Of a stretch of DNA of 64,000 nt, positions 44,209 to 52,414 are shown piece after piece. Below the pieces are notes generated by a model. The model ran no database searches. It had not been told where the DNA came from and worked only from the letters and a program-made list of their open reading frames with translations. Every line of letters begins with the position of its first letter. The stretch's first letter is position 1. The position numbers and the translations under genes were made by a program. This DNA is from Methylobacterium nodulans ORS 2060. Lineage in GTDB: Bacteria > Pseudomonadota > Alphaproteobacteria > Rhizobiales > Beijerinckiaceae. The DNA is taken from positions 4,703,001-4,767,000 of the forward strand of contig NC_011894.1 of assembly GCF_000022085.1 (NCBI RefSeq), given 5' to 3'.

Positions 44209-45438
44209 ATGGACTTCACGCTCCCGCCCCGGGTGGAGGATTACCGGGCCCGCATCGCGGCCTTCGTGGCCGACGAGATCCTGCCCGTCGAGGCCGACCG
44301 GGCGAATTTCGACTCCCACGAGAACATCCGGCTCGACCTGCTCGCGGATCTGCGCGCCCGGGCGAAGGCCGCCGGCCTCTGGTGCCTGCAGCTGCGCCCC
44401 GAGACCGGCGGGCAGGGGCTGAGCAAGGTCGGCATGGCCGCCTGCTACACGGAGATGAATCGCTCGATCTTCGGCCCCGTGGTGTTCAACTCCGCCGCCC
44501 CGGACGACGGCAACATGATGGTGCTCGAAGCCCTCGGCACGCCCGAGCAGAAGCAGCGCTGGCTCGAACCGATCGTCTCCGGCGCCGTGCGCTCCGCCTT
44601 CGCCATGACCGAGCCGCATCCGGGCGGCGGCTCGGATCCGTCGATGATCCGGACCCGGGCCGAGCGTGGGCCGGACGGGCGCTACCGGATCTACGGCCGC
44701 AAGTGGTTCATCACCGGCGCCGAGGACGCGGCGCATTTCATCCTGATCGCCCGCACCTCCGACGATCCCCGCCACGGGCTCACCGCCTTCCTGTTCCACC
44801 GCGACCAGCCCGGCTGGGAGATCGTCCGGCGCATCCCGATCATGGGGCCGGAGGAGCACGGGGGTCATTGCGAGCTCGCCTTCGACGGGCTGGAGATCGC
44901 CCCCGAGGACGTGCTCCTCGGGGAGGGCAAGGGCCTCAAGGTGACGCAGGTGCGGCTCGGGCCGGCCCGGCTGACCCACTGCATGCGCTGGCTCGGCCTC
45001 GCCATGCGTTGCGTGGAGATCGCGCGAGCCTATGCGGCCGAGCGCAAGGGCTTCGGGATGCGGCTCGCCGATCGCGAGAGCGTGCAGCTGATGCTCGGCG
45101 GGCTTGCCATGGACATCGAGATCGGGCGCCTGCTCGTCATGCGCGCGGCCTGGGAGCTCGACCAGGGCCGCTTCGCCCGCAAGGAGGTCTCGATGGCGAA
45201 GATCCACGTCGCCAACCTGCTGCACCGGGCGGCCGACATCGGCATCCAGATCAACGGTGCGCGCGGCTACTCGAAGGACACGGTGCTGGAGTGGATCTAC
45301 CGCTACGCCCGGCAGGCCCGCCTCGTCGACGGCGCCGACGAGGTGCACCGCATGGTGCTCAACCGGCATCTGGAGAGCGAGGGGCGCGACTTCTTCGCCT
45401 GGCCGAAGGCCGGGCCGGAAGCGGCAGGACTTTCGTAA
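44209..45438 (+). CDS. Acyl-CoA dehydrogenase family protein
   Basis: FAD-dependent acyl-CoA dehydrogenase, 409 residues. The N-terminal helical domain ends at LCLQLRPETGGQGLS; the middle beta domain has SAFAMTEPHPGGGSDPSMI and RKWFITGAEDAAHFILIART (FAD/substrate binding). The C-terminal helical domain has ERKGFGMRLADRESVQ and GARGYSKDTVLEWIYRYARQARLVDGADEVHR in pieces. The family is involved in fatty- or branched-acid oxidation. Substrate not evident; no thiolase or CoA ligase is adjacent. Confidence 0.88.
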   Translation: MDFTLPPRVEDYRARIAAFVADEILPVEADRANFDSHENIRLDLLADLRARAKAAGLWCLQLRPETGGQGLSKVGMAACYTEMNRSIFGPVVFNSAAPDDGNMMVLEALGTPEQKQRWLEPIVSGAVRSAFAMTEPHPGGGSDPSMIRTRAERGPDGRYRIYGRKWFITGAEDAAHFILIARTSDDPRHGLTAFLFHRDQPGWEIVRRIPIMGPEEHGGHCELAFDGLEIAPEDVLLGEGKGLKVTQVRLGPARLTHCMRWLGLAMRCVEIARAYAAERKGFGMRLADRESVQLMLGGLAMDIEIGRLLVMRAAWELDQGRFARKEVSMAKIHVANLLHRAADIGIQINGARGYSKDTVLEWIYRYARQARLVDGADEVHRMVLNRHLESEGRDFFAWPKAGPEAAGLS

Positions 45439-45484
45439 CCCTAATCGGGTGATTCTCCGGTCTCGTCCGATCACGAGGCCGGCA

Positions 45485-47107
45485 ATGGTGTTGCGTCAGG
45501 TTGCCCTCCCGCCCGGCCGGCGCCGGCCGCGTCTGTCGCCTTTCGTCGCGGCGACCTGGCTCCTCGGAGCGGCCTCGGCGCTCGCCCAGCCCGCGCCGGT
45601 GCCGCCGGCCGCCGTCCCGGCGCCGGGCGCCGCGCCGGCACCGGCCGATGCTCCGCCGGCCCCCGAGCCCGCGAAGGCCCCCGCGCCGGAACCCGCGGCG
45701 CTGCCGCCGCAGCCGACCCCGGAACCGGCGCGGGAGACCGCTCCGGATCCGTCCAGGGATGCGCCCAAGGATCCGCCCAAGGACACGCCGAAGAAGGCCT
45801 CCCGCGCGCTGCCGCCGCTCGTACTGGCGAAGATCTCGCAGGATCCGACGCCGACGCTGGCCCCCTCGACCTTCCTCGACACCCTGCGGATGGCCGACCG
45901 CTACCAGGCGATCGTCCAGGCGGGCGGCTGGCCGGGCGTCCCGGCGAACCTGTCCCTCAAGCCCGGTGACCGGAACCCTGCCGTGGCCTTGCTGCGCCGC
46001 CGCCTCGCCGTCACCGAGGACCTCGCCGCCGATGCCCCGGCCTCCGACGTCATGGACGAGGCCCTCGTGGCGGCCCTCAAGCGCTTCCAGCAGCGCCACG
46101 GGCTGCCGGACACCGGCCTCCTCGGCCCCATGACCGTGAAGGCGCTCAACGTCCCGGCGAGCACGCGCCAGCGCCAGCTCGCGGCCTCCGCTTCGCGGCT
46201 GATGGGATCCCGCTTCCCCTTCGGAGAGCGCTACGTCGTCGCCAACATCCCCTCGGCCACCGTCGAGGCGGTGGAGCGCGGCACCGTCGCGCGCCGCTAC
46301 GTGGCCGTCGTCGGCAAGCCCGACCGCGCCTCGCCGCTCGTCGAGACCAGGATCACCAACGTCAACTTCAACCCGACCTGGACCGTCCCGGTCTCGCTCA
46401 TCAAGAAGGACATCATTCCGCACATGCGGAAGGACCCCGGATACCTCGCCAAGATGCATATCCGCATGCTGGACGGGCAGGGCAACGAGGTGCAGCCGAC
46501 CGCGATCGACTGGTCGACCGAGAAGGCGGTGAACTACACGCTGCGCCAGGATCCGGGCTTCGACAATTCCCTCGGGCAGGTGCGGATCGACATGCCGAAC
46601 CGGCACGCCGTCTACATGCACGACACCCCCTCCAAGAACCTGTTCTCGCGCACCGCGCGCTTCCACTCCTCGGGCTGCGTGCGCGTGGCGGAGGTCAAGG
46701 GGCTGGTGGGGTGGCTCCTCGAAGGGACGCCGGGCCCGGGCGGCCCCGGCACCGTGTGGGGGCCGATGGAGATCGAGACCGGCATCGCGACGGGAGAGCG
46801 GCGCGACATCAAGCTCGCGAAGCCCGTGCCCGTCACCTTCGTGTACCTCACCGGCTATGCCACGCCCGACGGACGGGCACATTTCCGCGACGACGTCTAC
46901 AGCCTCGACGGCGGGTCGCCCGCTCCGGGCAGACCTGAGCCCGACGTGGCCGCGACCGCCTCGATCGCGCCGAAGCCTTCGCCGAAGCCTTGGCCGAAGC
47001 CCGCCGCGGGCCGGGCCACGGCCTCGACCGCAGCTCCGGCCGTGCCCAAGCCCGCTACGGCGCCGAAGGCACCGCCCGCCGCATCCGCTCCCAATCCGCG
47101 GACCTGA
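45485..47107 (+). CDS. L,D-transpeptidase with peptidoglycan-binding domain (YcbB-like)
   Basis: 540 residues. Signal peptide (FVAATWLLGAASALAQ), then a low-complexity Pro/Ala/Lys linker to about residue 115. The peptidoglycan-binding domain runs ~160-225 (NPAVALLRRRLAVTED, FQQRHGLPDTGLLG). The YkuD catalytic domain has YMHDTPSKNLFSRTARFHSSGCVRV, with catalytic Cys in HSSGCVRV and the upstream His in YMHD. It forms 3-3 crosslinks or attaches lipoproteins in the cell wall. A second Pro/Ala/Lys-rich tail ends the protein. Confidence 0.9.
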   Translation: MVLRQVALPPGRRRPRLSPFVAATWLLGAASALAQPAPVPPAAVPAPGAAPAPADAPPAPEPAKAPAPEPAALPPQPTPEPARETAPDPSRDAPKDPPKDTPKKASRALPPLVLAKISQDPTPTLAPSTFLDTLRMADRYQAIVQAGGWPGVPANLSLKPGDRNPAVALLRRRLAVTEDLAADAPASDVMDEALVAALKRFQQRHGLPDTGLLGPMTVKALNVPASTRQRQLAASASRLMGSRFPFGERYVVANIPSATVEAVERGTVARRYVAVVGKPDRASPLVETRITNVNFNPTWTVPVSLIKKDIIPHMRKDPGYLAKMHIRMLDGQGNEVQPTAIDWSTEKAVNYTLRQDPGFDNSLGQVRIDMPNRHAVYMHDTPSKNLFSRTARFHSSGCVRVAEVKGLVGWLLEGTPGPGGPGTVWGPMEIETGIATGERRDIKLAKPVPVTFVYLTGYATPDGRAHFRDDVYSLDGGSPAPGRPEPDVAATASIAPKPSPKPWPKPAAGRATASTAAPAVPKPATAPKAPPAASAPNPRT

Positions 47108-47215
47108 TGGCGCCCGGTTCGGTCCGGGCGGCTTCCGGCGGAACCATCCGGCCGCGCTCGAATTGGCGAGCGGAGGCGCGCCGCCGGCGGCGCCCGACCA
47201 CCCGGAGATTGGTTC

Positions 47216-47815
47216 ATGGCCCGTACTCCCAAGGCCGGCGCGGCGGTCCGGCCCTCCCGCAGCCGCGCCGCGCGGCCGAAGACCGCTACGGCCGATGCCC
47301 GCCTGCGCGTGACGGCCGAGCGGCTCAACACCCCCTCCGACCTCTCGCCCGAGGCATCCCGGGAGATTGCCGAGGGACTGACCGTGCTGCTCTCGGACTT
47401 CCTGGCCCTCTATCTCAAGACCAAGAATTTCCACTGGCACGTGAGCGGCCCGCATTTCCGCGACTACCATCTGCTGCTCGACGAGCAGGCGGCGCAGATC
47501 CTGGCGGTGACGGACGACGTCGCCGAGCGCGCCCGCAAGATCGGCGGCACGACCCTGCGCTCCCTCGGCCAGGCGGCCCGGAAGACGCGGATCGCCGACA
47601 ACAACGCGGACTACGTCGACCCCCTCGACATGCTCGCGGAGCTGCGCGACGACAACAAGGCGACGACCGCGCGGATGCGTGAGCTGCACGACCTCTGCGA
47701 CGAGCACAACGACGTCTCGACGGCGAGCATGCTCGAGGAGTGGATCGATCAGGCCGAGGAGCGCACGTGGTTCCTCTACGAGGCCAGCCGCCGCGGCGGG
47801 GCCGACGGCCACTAG
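47216..47815 (+). CDS. dps: Dps-family DNA-binding ferritin-like protein
   Basis: Iron-storing, DNA-protecting dodecamer subunit, 199 residues. A basic Ala/Arg/Lys tail of about 25 residues suits DNA binding. The ferritin-like bundle shows the intersubunit ferroxidase ligands in KTKNFHWHVSGPHFRDYHLLLDEQ (two His, Asp, Glu, read in pieces) and later EHNDVSTASMLEEWIDQAEERTWFL. ATG 47216. Ends in a strong hairpin. Confidence 0.92.
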   Translation: MARTPKAGAAVRPSRSRAARPKTATADARLRVTAERLNTPSDLSPEASREIAEGLTVLLSDFLALYLKTKNFHWHVSGPHFRDYHLLLDEQAAQILAVTDDVAERARKIGGTTLRSLGQAARKTRIADNNADYVDPLDMLAELRDDNKATTARMRELHDLCDEHNDVSTASMLEEWIDQAEERTWFLYEASRRGGADGH

Positions 47816-47854
47816 AGCCGTTCCCAACCTGATTGCATCAGGTCGGCGGCTCTA
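47813..47854 (+). terminator. Composite hairpin at the dps stop codon
   Basis: An outer 8-bp stem (47813-47820 with 47847-47854) begins in the dps TAG codon. An inner ACCTGAT/ATCAGGT stem (47827-47833 with 47837-47843) lies inside it. Confidence 0.6.
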
Positions 47855-48290
47855 AGTCGCTCAATCCGCGATCATGCGGGGACCAACGGCCCTCGACGAT
47901 CTCCGCAAGGCCGTGGCCGGACGAGCCGTTGAAGCCGACCATCTTCGGTGACGCTCAACCTGAGTGAGAGACGGCCGGCGCGAGAGCGAGCAGCCCATGG
48001 GTGTGGCGCTGCCTTTTCCTTGTTCGTGGCGTCACCGGCGGGCCGGGATCCGCTGCCTCTTCCTCCGACCCGGCCCGCTGCCATCCCCGGCATGCCGACA
48101 CTTCCGGCCATCGGCGAGCTGTCCAAGCTCAAGCAGGTCCCCGACGAGCACCTGAACGCGGCGTCGCCGATTGCCTGAACGGCCCGGCGCCCGGCCCGAG
48201 CAACTCCACGGATGGGATCGGCCTCGACCGGGCGGCAGGGGGCTGGCGAGCCCGAAGCGTAGCAACGATGGCTCGGAAGCGTAGCGGCGA
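47855..48290. other. Intergenic stretch after dps
   Basis: About 430 bases in which short frames are open but none has a ribosome binding site or homology that I recognise. It may contain further decayed remains of the caspase-like gene whose 3' end follows. Confidence 0.35.
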
Positions 48291-48698
48291 ATGTCCCCGA
48301 AGATGGCGATCCTGTTGGCGGGGGCGGAGCACAGCTTGCCGCGACGCACCGACCACCGCTGGCAGTTCGATGGCGAGGCCGTCACGCGCGAGAAGCGGGT
48401 CTATCTCCACAGGCGGCTGATCGGCAGAATCCGCTGCCGGCCCATGGCGGAGCCAGGCGGGCGGCCCTGTCTGCGGTTCACAGCCAGGCATGGCCAGGTG
48501 GCGCTCGTTGAGCAAGGCAGTCCGGGGAACAGTCCCTTCGCGGCGGCCCTGATCAAGAATATTGCCAATCCGGGTATCGAAATCCGCAAGATGTTCGGGC
48601 TGGTACACGATGATGTGCTGGCGGATACAGGCCGCAAACAGGAGCCATTCGTCTACGGCGCTCTCAGGCGTGAGGATTATTTCTTCAAAACGCGTTGA
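48291..48698 (+). pseudogene. Remnant of a caspase-family (peptidase C14) protein
   Basis: The last ~85 residues read as the end of a bacterial caspase-like domain: FTARHGQVALVEQGSPGNSP, FAAALIKNIANPGIEIRKMF, then VHDDVLADTGRKQEPFVYG. In intact homologues the His/Cys dyad precedes this by over 100 residues, and no such sequence is found upstream. The first ~50 residues are unrelated. I read it as the 3' fragment of a decayed gene at the edge of the accessory region; a genuine small protein is less likely. Confidence 0.5.
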
Positions 48699-48714
48699 AC
48701 GTGGCTGACGCTGA

Positions 48715-49270
48715 CCTGAGAGCCTGAACTCGACTCGTATGAGGCGAATCTACTGCGATGCGTGGGTTCTGTGACTTGACGACGAGGGGCGTCAATGGCG
48801 GTGATGCGCATGCTTGCGCCGACAGGACCTCATCTGCAGCCGGTCAGTGAACAGGATCTAATTGCCGGAACTCGCCGCATTGAAAATTCCACTCACGAAA
48901 CGACTGCTGCCGCCTCATTGAATCATGATTCAACCGAAACTGAATCTCGACTCGTGACGTAACTTGATTGTTCCGGGATGATCCTTGACGCAGATAAGCT
49001 TGAGAGTTGATACCAGTCTACTGATTTGACAATCTACAGCCATTTGTAAGGTGATTTTAGCTCTCTTGCCAATATATCGCCGTCTGAACATAGGTAATAA
49101 TGCTATGATATTGTTTATTCAGCCCTAATTTAAGAAGTATATTAGGTCTATACAAGAAAGTATCTATCTCATATGCCATACTGACGAGAATTCATCCTGA
49201 GAAAATACTCCGTATATGATTAGATGTGTTGCTTGCAAATCGACAGTAATCCGAACGGAATGGCGCAAGT
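48715..49270. other. AT-rich boundary segment before the RiPP cluster
   Basis: Base composition changes abruptly here. 48,960-49,270 is far richer in A and T than any coding part of the window, with tracts such as CTAATTTAAGAAGTATATTAG. No gene is supported apart from the small frame at 48795. This suggests foreign DNA or a heavily silenced control region. Confidence 0.6.
48795..48962 (+). CDS. Possible 55-residue small protein
   Basis: ATG 48795 follows GAGGGG by five bases and opens a 55-codon frame (MAVMRMLAPTGPHLQPVSEQ at the start, Thr/Glu/Ser-rich at the end). It resembles nothing I know. The only support is the ribosome binding site and position upstream of the RiPP cluster, so it may be chance. 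Confidence 0.25.
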   Translation: MAVMRMLAPTGPHLQPVSEQDLIAGTRRIENSTHETTAAASLNHDSTETESRLVT

Positions 49271-49274
49271 CATA

Positions 49275-49302
49275 TTGACATTTCTTGGAAAATCATTATG
49301 AT
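49275..49302 (+). promoter_or_regulatory. Near-consensus sigma-70 promoter of the RiPP precursor
   Basis: TTGACA (49275-49280), 16-base spacer, TATGAT (49297-49302). This is one base off consensus in each-hexamer terms at -10 and perfect at -35, the best promoter in the window. Transcription would start near 49309, about 70 bases before the preferred precursor start. Confidence 0.75.
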
Positions 49303-49379
49303 GGGAATTTCCAGCGCGTCAGCGCCAGGATGGAATGCAAAGGACCGGTCCGACTCTCACTCCAACAATGGAGGGAACC

Positions 49380-49766
49380 GTGTCGCGAACATCGAAGGAC
49401 AAGTGTCGGAACGAGGCTGTTCCAGTAGCGGGCATTGTCGGATTGACCTTGTCGATGGCCAGTGGAGCGTCCGCAGCTGTCGGCGTTCCAACGCTGGAGG
49501 CAGCATCGCAGGACGTCCCACCTCGGCCCGAGATGGCGCTCGGTCTCCACGAGGAAGAAATCAGCGACGTCAGCCTTGCGACATTCTTCGTCTTCGACAG
49601 GGAAATGACCGATACGTTGCGCGGTGACGTGCAGCTCGCAGGCTACTACCGGGGCTGCCGCGGCTGCTGGGGATGGCGCGGCTGCAGAGGATGTCGCTGC
49701 TGGGGTTGCCGTGGCTGCCGCGGCTGCCGCTGCGGCTGCGGCGGCTGCGGCGGCTGCCGGTGCTAG
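49380..49766 (+). CDS. Cys/Gly-rich precursor peptide of an azole-modified RiPP (TOMM type)
   Basis: 128 residues from GTG 49380, which lies four bases after GGAGGG; ATG 49368 and 49335 are in-frame alternatives. Leader: residues ~1-87, with a hydrophobic signal-like piece (VAGIVGLTLSMASGASAA) and an acidic block EEISDVSLATFFVFDRE probably read by the leader-binding domain. Core: the last 41 residues begin GYYRGCRGCWGW and continue as RGC, WGC, RC and GGC units. The final 36 residues carry 13 Cys and no Ser or Thr, so cyclodehydration could make only thiazolines/thiazoles. Its cyclodehydratase and dehydrogenase follow on the same strand. No known peptide is recognised. Confidence 0.8.
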   Translation: MSRTSKDKCRNEAVPVAGIVGLTLSMASGASAAVGVPTLEAASQDVPPRPEMALGLHEEEISDVSLATFFVFDREMTDTLRGDVQLAGYYRGCRGCWGWRGCRGCRCWGCRGCRGCRCGCGGCGGCRC

Positions 49767-50018
49767 CGACCCCGACGGCTCAACGGCAGGCGAGCTGGCC
49801 CGGATCAAGTCGATTTCGGCCAGTTGTTCAAAATTGGTGCCCGTTCAACCATGAGCGGGTACTCGACCTCGTGTGAGGAGACGAGGGCCTCGCGAGGCCG
49901 CCGGACGCTTTGAGAGGGTGACCTCGCATCTCTCCAGGAGCGACAAGAGTCGGGTATTGTTGCGGAACCCGATTTATTCAGGTGGCGCTGCGTTGTCCGC
50001 TCCAGGCGGAGGCTGATC
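49767..50018 (+). other. Spacer between precursor gene and the Cys-Cys micro-ORF
   Basis: It contains a perfect 14-bp palindrome, GGCCTCGCGAGGCC at 49886-49899, nested next to a CTCGT/ACGAG pair. This could be a partial terminator that lowers transcription of the enzyme genes relative to the precursor. No gene is supported in it. Confidence 0.4.
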
Positions 50019-50090
50019 ATGTCGCGCGTGTGCTGCGATGATGCAGGTCTGGCCTGCTGCGTATCGGCTCCCGGGAATGAGGCTGGATGA
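50019..50090 (+). CDS. Candidate 23-residue Cys-Cys micropeptide
   Basis: ATG 50019 is preceded by GCGGAGG with six bases of spacing, the strongest ribosome binding site in the cluster. The product reads MSRVCCDDAGLACCVSAPGN and ends EAG. It has two CC pairs. It stops 52 bases before the preferred start of the cyclodehydratase gene. It could be a second tiny substrate, a regulatory leader peptide, or a coupling ORF. No homology is known. Confidence 0.45.
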   Translation: MSRVCCDDAGLACCVSAPGNEAG

Positions 50091-50142
50091 TGAGGCACCG
50101 CATAACAAAGACGAAACCAATGTCATGGAGGGCGATCTCAGG

Positions 50143-52401
50143 ATGACAGCTGATCGCGGGAACGTTGCGATTCGGCGAGACGGCCGGGAGATTCCGCGGT
50201 TCGCGCCGAACTTTTCCATCTACGTGCTGCCTCCGAACGCCGTCTGCCTCTATTCAGAGCACCGCAAGTTCTTTCTGGAAGGTGATCTTTATGCTGCGCT
50301 CGCACCGCTGCTGGCGGCCGAGCTGACCCTCGCGGCGATCTTCGACACGCTGGAGCCCGATTTCCCGACCGCGGCCATCACCGAAGCCCTCCGGCGGCTG
50401 GTCGAACGACGCTTCGTCCTGCTCACCGACACGGCGGGCAACGGCACGGCGGCCGCCTTCTGGGCAAGCCTCGGCCTGCCGCCCGAGGCCGCGGAGCTGA
50501 ACCTCCGGAACTGCCGAGTGCGGATCCGAGCGCTCGATGTGGCAGGCACTGAGGACCTCGCGGCGGCACTGGCCGATCTCGGCGTGCGGGTGGTCAGGCG
50601 CGCCGCCGACCTCACGATCGTGCTGGCGAGCGACTATCTCGAGGCGCGTCTCGCGGCGGAGAACCGGCGGCACCTGTCGGAGGGAACGCCTTGGTTGCTC
50701 GTTCAACCCTCCGGGATCTTTCCGCTCGTGGGGCCTCTGTTCACCCCGGGACGGGGCGCCTGCTGGACCTGCCTCGCCGACCGGATGCGATGGAACCGGG
50801 AAATCAAGGCCTTCCTGGAGCGCCGGCAGGCCAAGCCCATGGCGCTGTCGCCTCTGGTCCGCAACATGGTCGGGCAGAGCGCCGTGCCCTTTGCCGCCAT
50901 CGAGATCGCGAAGGCGATCGCCACCGGCTTCCGCACGGACCTGCGCGATCATGTGCTCAGCTTCGATCTGACTGGGTCGACCATCGCCCGGCACTTCGTG
51001 GCAGCGCGTCCGCAATGTCCGAGTTGCGGCGACCCAGGGCGGCGCGATCCGAGCCGTCCGCCGATCCCCCTTGAGCTGAAGGCTGGTGGCAAGCTCGTCC
51101 TGACGAGCGGCGGATACCGGGCGCTGTCACCCGGAGCCACGTTCGCGCGCTACAGCAAGCACGTGAGCCCGCTCACCGGAGTCGTCTCGCGCCTGGAGCC
51201 GATGGAAGCCGACCTCTCGCTGAACACCAGCTACGTCGCGCGACACAACTTCTCGCCCCGTCCCGAGACTGTTTGGGCGCTCAAGGCAGGGCTCGGCGGC
51301 GACAGTTACGGCAAGGGCAGCACGGCCGAGCAGGCCCAGGCCAGCGCCCTGATGGAGGCGATCGAGCGCTATTCCGGGATCTTCCAGGGCGACGAGATCA
51401 GGGTGGTCCGGCGCTTCACGGAGTTCACGCCCGGCGAGGCGATCGCTCCGAACGACGTCATGCTCTTCAGCGATGCGCAATACCGTCAACGCGTGACGGG
51501 GCCGCACGATCACGAATCCGCCGCGCCGGCCCCCTTCGACCCCTCCGCTCCGCTGGAATGGTCGCCGGTCTGGTCCCTGCGGGACCAAAAGTTCAGATAC
51601 CTGCCGACGAGCTTCCTGTACTACTTCTACTGGGGTCCGGGCCATGCCCAGACCAGTGCGGATTCGAACGGCTGCGCGGCCGGGAACACGGTCGAGGAAG
51701 CCATCGTGCAGGGCTTCCTCGAACTCGTCGAGCGGGATGCCTACGCGATCTGGTGGTACAACCGGCTGCGGCGGCCGCCCCTCGACCTTGATGCGCTCGA
51801 AGATTCCTACATCCGCGACCTGCACGCCCAACTGACCGAAGCCGGGCGCCGGCTGTGGGTGCTCGACATCACCAACGATCTCGGCATCCCGACCTTCGTG
51901 GCGGTCTCGCACTGGATGGAGAATGGGGAGGAGTGCATCGAGTTCGGCTCGGGAGCCCATTTCGACACGCGGATCGCCGCGCTGCGCGCGATCACCGAAC
52001 TCAATCAATTCTTCTCGATTGGGCTCATGGCGCGCCGGCACGGCATTGATGCTGCTCACGAGAACGCCCAGCAGTGGCGGCTGGAGGCCAACCCGTACTT
52101 CGTGCCCGAGGGCGCGCCGCGGCTTCCGCCGGATTTCCGCCCGGGGTTCGCCCGCCTCGACCGGCGCGACCAAGTCCTTGCCTGCGTGGACCTGACGGCG
52201 CGTCTCGGCCTCAACTTCCTCGTCCTCGACCAGACGCGTCCAGACATCGACGTACCGGTCGTCAAGGTGATCGTCCCCGGGATGCGGCATTTCTATCGCC
52301 GCTTCGGCCCGGGACGACTCTACGACGTTCCGCTCGCGCTCGGCTGGCTCGACCGGCCCGTTGCCGAGCGCGACCTCAATCCGCTGTTCCCCCCGACCTG
52401 A
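50143..52401 (+). CDS. Fused E1-like leader-binding / YcaO cyclodehydratase of the RiPP cluster
   Basis: 752 residues. The N-terminal ~330 form an E1/ThiF-like domain with leader-binding region and two zinc-type knuckles: CWTCLADR near residue 206 and CPSCGDPG near 292. The rest is YcaO: the ATP/Mg helix SALMEAIERYSG near 401-412, then GCAAGNTVEEAIVQGFLELVERDAY near 508-535 (in pieces) and ALRAITELNQ. YcaO enzymes phosphorylate the backbone amide to close thiazoline rings. The C-terminus is proline-rich (NPLFPPT), resembling but not matching the PxPxP end of azoline synthases. ATG 50143 is chosen for GGAGGG 10 bases upstream; ATG 50125 and earlier starts remain possible. Confidence 0.9.
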   Translation: MTADRGNVAIRRDGREIPRFAPNFSIYVLPPNAVCLYSEHRKFFLEGDLYAALAPLLAAELTLAAIFDTLEPDFPTAAITEALRRLVERRFVLLTDTAGNGTAAAFWASLGLPPEAAELNLRNCRVRIRALDVAGTEDLAAALADLGVRVVRRAADLTIVLASDYLEARLAAENRRHLSEGTPWLLVQPSGIFPLVGPLFTPGRGACWTCLADRMRWNREIKAFLERRQAKPMALSPLVRNMVGQSAVPFAAIEIAKAIATGFRTDLRDHVLSFDLTGSTIARHFVAARPQCPSCGDPGRRDPSRPPIPLELKAGGKLVLTSGGYRALSPGATFARYSKHVSPLTGVVSRLEPMEADLSLNTSYVARHNFSPRPETVWALKAGLGGDSYGKGSTAEQAQASALMEAIERYSGIFQGDEIRVVRRFTEFTPGEAIAPNDVMLFSDAQYRQRVTGPHDHESAAPAPFDPSAPLEWSPVWSLRDQKFRYLPTSFLYYFYWGPGHAQTSADSNGCAAGNTVEEAIVQGFLELVERDAYAIWWYNRLRRPPLDLDALEDSYIRDLHAQLTEAGRRLWVLDITNDLGIPTFVAVSHWMENGEECIEFGSGAHFDTRIAALRAITELNQFFSIGLMARRHGIDAAHENAQQWRLEANPYFVPEGAPRLPPDFRPGFARLDRRDQVLACVDLTARLGLNFLVLDQTRPDIDVPVVKVIVPGMRHFYRRFGPGRLYDVPLALGWLDRPVAERDLNPLFPPT

Positions 52402-52414
52402 GAGGGCTGCCAGC

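Noticed and set aside
49640..49766. Precursor core as a mere simple-sequence DNA repeat
   Set aside because: The repeat is irregular at DNA level, stays in frame to a stop, follows a leader and promoter, and is beside matching modification enzymes.
49624..49854. Poly-alanine frame overlapping the precursor core
   Set aside because: It arises from reading the repeated GGC-TGC core codons one frame over. The Cys frame has the better start, leader and enzyme context.
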